Assembly (NCBI GenBank): GCA_030639305.1
Contig: DAOWCY010000163.1
Span: 1-16,444 of the forward strand
DNA: 16,444 nucleotides
Origin: JAGLQA01 sp023135565
Lineage (GTDB): Bacteria; Acidobacteriota; Aminicenantia; UBA2199
Direction of reading: 5' to 3'
The notes beneath the pieces are model-generated. The model worked only from the letters and a program-made list of their open reading frames with translations, had not been told where the DNA came from and made no database searches. Of this stretch, positions 12,328 through 16,444 are shown piece by piece. A program made the translations under genes and the position numbers. Position 1 is the stretch's first letter; every line of letters begins with the position of its first letter.

Positions 12328-15300
12328 ATGGAAAAAGAAGAAAAACTAAAAACGCTTAGAAAACTCAGCGAAGATAAACTAAGGAAAAAAGTTTTAATTC
12401 CCCTTTTTAAAAAAATGAAGTTTTCAGACGTGATCGATAATCATGGACATTTAGAAAAGGGCATTGATATTCTCTTTAACACCCCCGGCCCCTTTGGAGA
12501 AAAGGAATATACTGGCGTGGTGTTAAAAAAAGACAATATAACCGGTTCTGCGTCCAGCCCTGGAGGGGCCATGACGGTTTTGAACCAAGTTCGCCAGGCT
12601 CTTAAAGCACCTCGAACAGATAAATACAGTCTTAAGGACATAGTAATCTTGCGTTGTTTCGTTTTCACAGCCGGGGAGATCACAAGTGATGCAATTGAAA
12701 GCATACAGGGAGAAATTAATACCTCACTCATAAATAGTCCGATAACGTTCTTCGACGGGAATAAAATAGTCGATTTTCTGGACGAACATATGCCCAAATA
12801 TTTCTTTATAGAAATCGAGTGTTTCAATAAATTCTTTACAGCCATGAAAGATGACTTCCAGACCATCCGGGACGTATTGGCAATCGGCCAGCGTAAGGGT
12901 GTGCCGCTTGAACGCATTTACGTCTCTTTAAAACTCGTTGATACAAAAGGTGACCGCCGGGAACTACCTGTGATCGATCCTGCGGAAGAAAACAAAATCT
13001 TTTCTCCCGAAATTATTGAAAAGAAAGAGCGGGAAAAAGAAACCCTTCGTCCCATCGAACGTGTTATGGATGTTTATAAGGCGTTAAAGGATTATCAAAA
13101 GATGGTGGTTGTGGGTGCACCGGGTGCCGGTAAAACCACTCTGCTAAAACACCTTGCGTTAAAGTACTGCCTTGAAAATATCCAAAAACAGGAAAGGGTA
13201 ACAGTGCCGATTCCTGTAACGCTTCGAGAATTTATCCATTCCGGCAAATCTTTGCGTGAGTACATCGACCATGTTTTTGAAAAATACTGTTTCCCGGAGG
13301 CAAATGATTTCGTGGAAAAAGACCTTCGGTTGGGTAAATGCCTGCTGCTTCTTGATGGGTTCGACGAACTTGCCACATATGAAAACCAGTATCGGGCATC
13401 ACGTGAGATCGAACGGTTCATAAAGTTGTATCCTTGGTCTGGGGTAATGGTTACCTCCAGGACCGCCGGTTACCACGATGAGTTGAACGGGTTTACACGG
13501 CTTGAATTGATGGAGTTTGACGACACCCAGACGGAGCAGTTTATAAATAACTGGTTTGGTGAACGTGATCTGGGCAAAGCCGTTTCCATGTTAAAAGCTG
13601 TCAAAGAAAACGAAAACATAAAAAAATTGGCACGAAACCCGCTGATGATTGCCATTATCGCTGTTATCTACGGTGAGGACAAAAAACTGCCCAAAAAACG
13701 GGCGGCCCTGTACCGGAGAGCGGTTGATGTGCTTTTAAGTAAATGGGACCAACGTAGAAATATAGAAAATAGATTCTCACATGAGAAGAAAGAATTTTTC
13801 TTAAGAACGATTGCCTTTGAAAACCACAGCCTTAACAGGCGCACAATATCTGAGGATAAATTACTTGAAAAAATCAGGCAGTATGCGCCTCGATTAGGGC
13901 TGGAGAATGATGAAGCCGGACCTTTCTTAGAAGAGATATGGCAGCGAAGTTTCCTGCTGCGGCAGGTCGCCAGGGGTACCTATGATTTTCTTCATCTTTC
14001 TTTCCAGGAGTATTTTACCGCTCTTGAACTGAAGGAACATGAAGACGGTATCGGCGTTATCATTTCAAACATAGACAAACCATGGTGGGAAGAACCCATC
14101 CTGCTTTATGCCGGTACAAAATCGGATGCCAGCCCCCTAGTGCGGCGCATCCGGGAAGAAGTAAAAGAAGACATCTTTTACAGTAACCTGATGCTGAGCG
14201 GCAGATGCGCCGCTGATGCAGTATTTCCCGCCCCCGGTCTAAAGGATGAACTATATCAAGAACTACTAAAAATTTATAAAAGATCAGAATTTGAATCTTT
14301 GTGGTCAGAAGCATTTGCGATATTGGTCTATCTTAAACCTGAAAAATTTATCGGTTATCTAACTAATAAATTGAAAGATAAGGATCGTATGGTTGTACAT
14401 GCTACAACATCGTTCCTTGGTCGTACCGGCAGCAAAAAGGCTATTCCCCCGCTAATAAAGATACTCACAGGTAATAAGGACGACGGTATTCGCGTGAATG
14501 CAGCAGATTCACTGTGTCGTATCGACTTTGAAGAGGCTATCCCACATCTTATAAAAGCACTTAGAGACGATAAAGATGGCTACTTGCGCAAACGCATAAG
14601 CACTATGCTTGGAAGGTCAGGAAGCGAAAAAGCCATCCCTCAACTCGTTGAGTTACTCAGGAGCGATAAATACAGTGACGTCCGCAGTAGTGCCGCCTCT
14701 GCCCTGGGACATATCGGCAGTGAAAATGCGATTCCCCAACTTATACATTCAATTAGTAGTGATGAAGACAGTGTCGTGCGCCGGAGTGCCGCGGATGCCC
14801 TGGGAAAAATCGGCAGTGAGAAAGCTATTTCCCAACTTATCCATATGCTTACTGACGCTGAAATCAGTGACGTGAGGTATTGTGCCGCAGAGGCTCTGGG
14901 ACAGATCGGTAGTGAAAAATCCATACAAAAACTAATCCATTTAATTACCAACTCAAAACTTAATGACGTTCGATGTATTGCAGCATATGCCCTGGGACAG
15001 ATCGGCAGCGAAGAACCCGTTCCACAACTTCTTAAACTTACTAAAGATAAAGACATTTACGTTCGCAGTAGTGCAGCAGCGGCCCTTGGGTGTATCGGTA
15101 GTAAAGAAGCCATTCCGCAACTTCACCAGCTAACCAAAGATAATGACAAACACGTGCGCTATAATGCAGCAGTGGCCCTTGGGCTTATCGGCAGCGAAGA
15201 ATCTGTTCCACATCTCTTCCAACTCACCAATGATAAAATTGTAAATGTTCGCAGGAAAGCTACGATATCCCTTGGGCAGATCGGCAGCACAAAATCCGTC

Positions 15301-15807
15301 ACAAAAATCATAAAGATTCTCAAAGATGAAAAGAACAATCTTGTTCGCGAAGATGCAGCAGAGGCCCTTGGATATATCGGTAGCGAAGAAGCCATTCCAC
15401 AACTTATCAATACAATCAGCATAGACAAAGAACGGCTTGTGTGCTGTTGTGCCGTAAGGGCCTTAGGAAAGATCGGCGGCGAAAATGCAACTACACAACT
15501 TATAAAGATATTGACTATCAATAAAAATGATGATGTTCGCAGAATAGCAGCAGAGGTCCTTGTACAGATCGGCAGCAAAAGAGCCATCCCCCAACTCATA
15601 AAGTCAGTCAGTAGTGATAAAAGTAGTTCAGTTAGAAGTGCTGCGGCTGCGGCCCTTGGGCGTATCGGCAGCGAAGAATCCATCCAGACACTAAAAAAGG
15701 GATTAACCGATACAGGAGAATCCAATATTGGCGATTTAAGTGTTATTTCTTTTAATGCACTTAAGGAGATCAGCAGACGTTTGCAGATCAGGATTTATAA
15801 AGAATAG
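12328..15807 (+). CDS. STAND NTPase: nuclease-like N-terminus, NACHT, 14 HEAT repeats
   Basis: A 1159-residue NLR-like protein, probably an anti-phage sensor-effector. Residues 1-165 resemble restriction-endonuclease-like (PD-(D/E)XK/Mrr-type) modules of such proteins: HGHLEKGIDILF with D47, then GVVLKK with K67. The residue two before that lysine is Val rather than Glu, so activity is uncertain. NACHT spans about 258-565. Walker A is GAPGAGKTT (263-271), Walker B is LLLLDGFDEL (D343, D346, E347), sensor 1 is VMVTSRTAGY (R378), and the helical-domain motif FLHLSFQEYF is at 554-563. Residues 684-1140 are 14 HEAT repeats of 31-32 residues with the recurring core ALGxIGSEExIPQL, the likely ligand-sensing part. 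It has its own promoter and lies between an IS element and an IS end fragment. The sensed trigger is unknown. Confidence 0.9.
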   Translation: MEKEEKLKTLRKLSEDKLRKKVLIPLFKKMKFSDVIDNHGHLEKGIDILFNTPGPFGEKEYTGVVLKKDNITGSASSPGGAMTVLNQVRQALKAPRTDKYSLKDIVILRCFVFTAGEITSDAIESIQGEINTSLINSPITFFDGNKIVDFLDEHMPKYFFIEIECFNKFFTAMKDDFQTIRDVLAIGQRKGVPLERIYVSLKLVDTKGDRRELPVIDPAEENKIFSPEIIEKKEREKETLRPIERVMDVYKALKDYQKMVVVGAPGAGKTTLLKHLALKYCLENIQKQERVTVPIPVTLREFIHSGKSLREYIDHVFEKYCFPEANDFVEKDLRLGKCLLLLDGFDELATYENQYRASREIERFIKLYPWSGVMVTSRTAGYHDELNGFTRLELMEFDDTQTEQFINNWFGERDLGKAVSMLKAVKENENIKKLARNPLMIAIIAVIYGEDKKLPKKRAALYRRAVDVLLSKWDQRRNIENRFSHEKKEFFLRTIAFENHSLNRRTISEDKLLEKIRQYAPRLGLENDEAGPFLEEIWQRSFLLRQVARGTYDFLHLSFQEYFTALELKEHEDGIGVIISNIDKPWWEEPILLYAGTKSDASPLVRRIREEVKEDIFYSNLMLSGRCAADAVFPAPGLKDELYQELLKIYKRSEFESLWSEAFAILVYLKPEKFIGYLTNKLKDKDRMVVHATTSFLGRTGSKKAIPPLIKILTGNKDDGIRVNAADSLCRIDFEEAIPHLIKALRDDKDGYLRKRISTMLGRSGSEKAIPQLVELLRSDKYSDVRSSAASALGHIGSENAIPQLIHSISSDEDSVVRRSAADALGKIGSEKAISQLIHMLTDAEISDVRYCAAEALGQIGSEKSIQKLIHLITNSKLNDVRCIAAYALGQIGSEEPVPQLLKLTKDKDIYVRSSAAAALGCIGSKEAIPQLHQLTKDNDKHVRYNAAVALGLIGSEESVPHLFQLTNDKIVNVRRKATISLGQIGSTKSVTKIIKILKDEKNNLVREDAAEALGYIGSEEAIPQLINTISIDKERLVCCCAVRALGKIGGENATTQLIKILTINKNDDVRRIAAEVLVQIGSKRAIPQLIKSVSSDKSSSVRSAAAAALGRIGSEESIQTLKKGLTDTGESNIGDLSVISFNALKEISRRLQIRIYKE
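14371..15745 (+). repeat. In-frame 93/96-bp tandem repeats coding for HEAT units
   Basis: The codon run for ALGxIGS recurs at 14413, 14509, 14605, 14701, 14797, 14893, 14989, 15082, 15175, 15268, 15364, 15460, 15556 and 15652. Steps are 96, 96, 96, 96, 96, 96, 93, 93, 93, 96, 96, 96 and 96 bases. Several units share near-identical DNA such as GCCCTTGGGCNTATCGGCAG. The similarity at base level suggests expansion or homogenisation by recombination. Confidence 0.92.
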
Positions 15808-15831
15808 CTGTTTTGTATTTCTTCATATCGT

Positions 15832-15860
15832 TTGCGTTTGTAAAAAATCTGTGGTATGCT
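15832..15860 (+). promoter_or_regulatory. Promoter-like sequence after the NACHT gene
   Basis: TTGCGT (15832-15837), a 17-base spacer and TATGCT (15855-15860) resemble a moderate promoter. They precede a GGAGAG ribosome site (15883-15888) and an ATG at 15892, which suggests the front of a gene now cut by the IS end fragment. Confidence 0.35.
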
Positions 15861-15891
15861 GTGGCTGATTTAAGCTGGTTTCGGAGAGATT

Positions 15892-16002
15892 ATGGGATAT
15901 TACAAAAAAAGTGTCACCGTCGGAATAAGTCGGAATCTTCGGATTGGACGAAACCGCTTCGCGGTAAGTCGCAACCCAAACGACCTCCATTCTAAAAAAT
16001 AG
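15892..16002 (+). pseudogene. Possible 5' end of a gene truncated by the IS end fragment
   Basis: The frame encodes MGYYKKSVTVGISRNLRIGR and 16 further residues before a TAG. The first 16 or 17 codons lie outside the IS. The remainder is read from the IS left end (15942 onward) and is not natural coding sequence. Promoter-like boxes and a ribosome site precede it. The start K-K-S-V-T-V-G faintly recalls short proteins of the DUF4236 type, but this is not enough for a family call. It could also be a chance frame. Confidence 0.3.
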
Positions 16003-16129
16003 TTTATAAAAAGACTTCTTTTTAGTAGCATAACCATATCATCAAATCTAAAAGGAGGTCATCATGACTAAGTTAAGACACAGAATGATCGAAGACATGC
16101 ATCTGCATGGTCTTTCAGAAAACACCCAG
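15942..16129 (+). mobile_element. Second, 3'-truncated copy of the IS left end (188 bp)
   Basis: It matches 9637-9824 base for base apart from three substitutions over 188 bp. It includes the terminal repeat, the integrase ribosome site and the first 22 codons of the integrase. It is in the same orientation as the complete element. Similarity stops abruptly at 16129 and the following sequence is unrelated to the rest of the IS. It is a remnant, or the product of an abortive or rearranged insertion. Together with the full element it brackets the NACHT gene. Confidence 0.92.
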
Positions 16130-16285
16130 AATGCTTCTTTTGGCCTGTCCACAACCCGGACAAGCCGGAACCAAAAAGTTTTAAAAGTTGGAAATATTTT
16201 TTTGGCCTGTAAACGCTCTATAATAAACTCTTTCCAAGCTTGCAAAAAAAACTCTTGCCAGAAATGTGCAAGATTTGACGATTAG
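16064..16285 (+). pseudogene. Integrase 5' fragment fused to unrelated sequence
   Basis: The first 22 residues (MTKLRHRMIEDMHLHGLSEN plus TQ) are identical to the integrase at 9759. The next 51 codons run into unrelated downstream DNA with a Cys/Lys-rich composition and end at a TAG. It lacks the catalytic domain entirely. It keeps the same AGGAGG ribosome site, so a short chimeric peptide might be translated, but no function is expected. Confidence 0.85.
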
Positions 16286-16444
16286 GTAACCTTTCCTACC
16301 AAATTGTTCTTACCCTACAAAACCACCATTTTTCGTTTTTGTAGGGTAAAAAAAATAGGGGATTTGGCATTAATTTCGCAAGCCAAGCATTAATCACCTC
16401 CAAAATCATCTCCTATTCATAATATACCGAAAAAAATCTAAAAA
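16130..16444. other. Gene-free right edge with a 13-bp stem-loop
   Basis: No gene is supported. TTACCCTACAAAA (16310-16322) and its exact reverse complement (16337-16349) form a stem with a 14-base loop. On the plus strand a run of A follows, so it is not a plus-strand terminator. On the minus strand GGAGGTG (16401-16395) precedes an ATG at 16390, but that frame stops after six codons, and another ATG at 16370 gives only 24. A decayed minus-strand gene start or a gene mostly off the window are both possible. Confidence 0.4.

Noticed and set aside
14371..15745. Regular DNA periodicity that could be taken for a CRISPR array or satellite
   Set aside because: The period is an exact multiple of three, the frame is open throughout, and every unit translates to a HEAT motif.
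16048..16245. 65-codon minus-strand frame at the IS end fragment
   Set aside because: Half of it is antisense to the integrase start, the start is a TTG with no ribosome site, and no family is recognisable.
1..16444. tRNA, rRNA, riboswitch or CRISPR
   Set aside because: Nothing with cloverleaf, ribosomal RNA or known riboswitch sequence landmarks was seen on either strand, though a covariance-model search was not possible.

Overview
The window is a piece of bacterial chromosome of moderate GC with an A/T-rich intergenic background. The standard code, strong Shine-Dalgarno sequences and sigma70-type promoters (TTGACA/TATAAT with 17-base spacers) are all visible. A TRAP transporter with a periplasmic binding protein and a TatT-like lipoprotein points to a Gram-negative-type envelope. 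The phylum cannot be fixed from the sequence. TatT-DctP-DctQM cassettes are known from Treponema and some deltaproteobacterial lineages. The YggS-YggT-DivIVA order next to RecA would fit a deep-branching or candidate-phylum bacterium. This is inference only.

Layout. (1) 137-4023, minus strand: a three-gene TRAP transporter operon encoding a TatT-like lipoprotein, the DctP binding protein and a fused DctQM permease. (2) 4429-5133, minus strand: a Yip1-family membrane protein. (3) 5575-8179, plus strand, divergent from Yip1: the core cluster yggS, yggT, divIVA, recA, with a very good promoter and a perfect 15-bp palindrome just upstream. (4) 8180-16444: an accessory block after recA. It holds a ribbon-helix-helix/PIN toxin-antitoxin pair, a complete IS91-type insertion element (9637-11967) and a 1159-residue NACHT STAND NTPase. 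The IS carries a tyrosine recombinase and an HUH transposase between 16-bp perfect terminal inverted repeats. The NTPase has a nuclease-like N-terminus and 14 HEAT repeats. A 188-bp duplicate of the left end of the same IS follows. The intergenic spaces carry several copies of a modular, hairpin-forming dispersed repeat.

How it fits together. The TRAP genes form a solute importer whose substrate is not identifiable. YggS (PLP homeostasis), YggT (membrane protein), DivIVA (polar or septal coiled coil) and RecA are housekeeping. The region right of recA looks like a small defence and mobility island. The NACHT-HEAT protein has the architecture of bacterial NLR-like anti-phage sensors. It sits between a full IS91-type element and a second left-end fragment of that element in the same orientation, which suggests IS-associated acquisition. 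The PIN toxin lacks the first catalytic aspartate. The NACHT gene and its IS setting are the best candidates for something not yet described.
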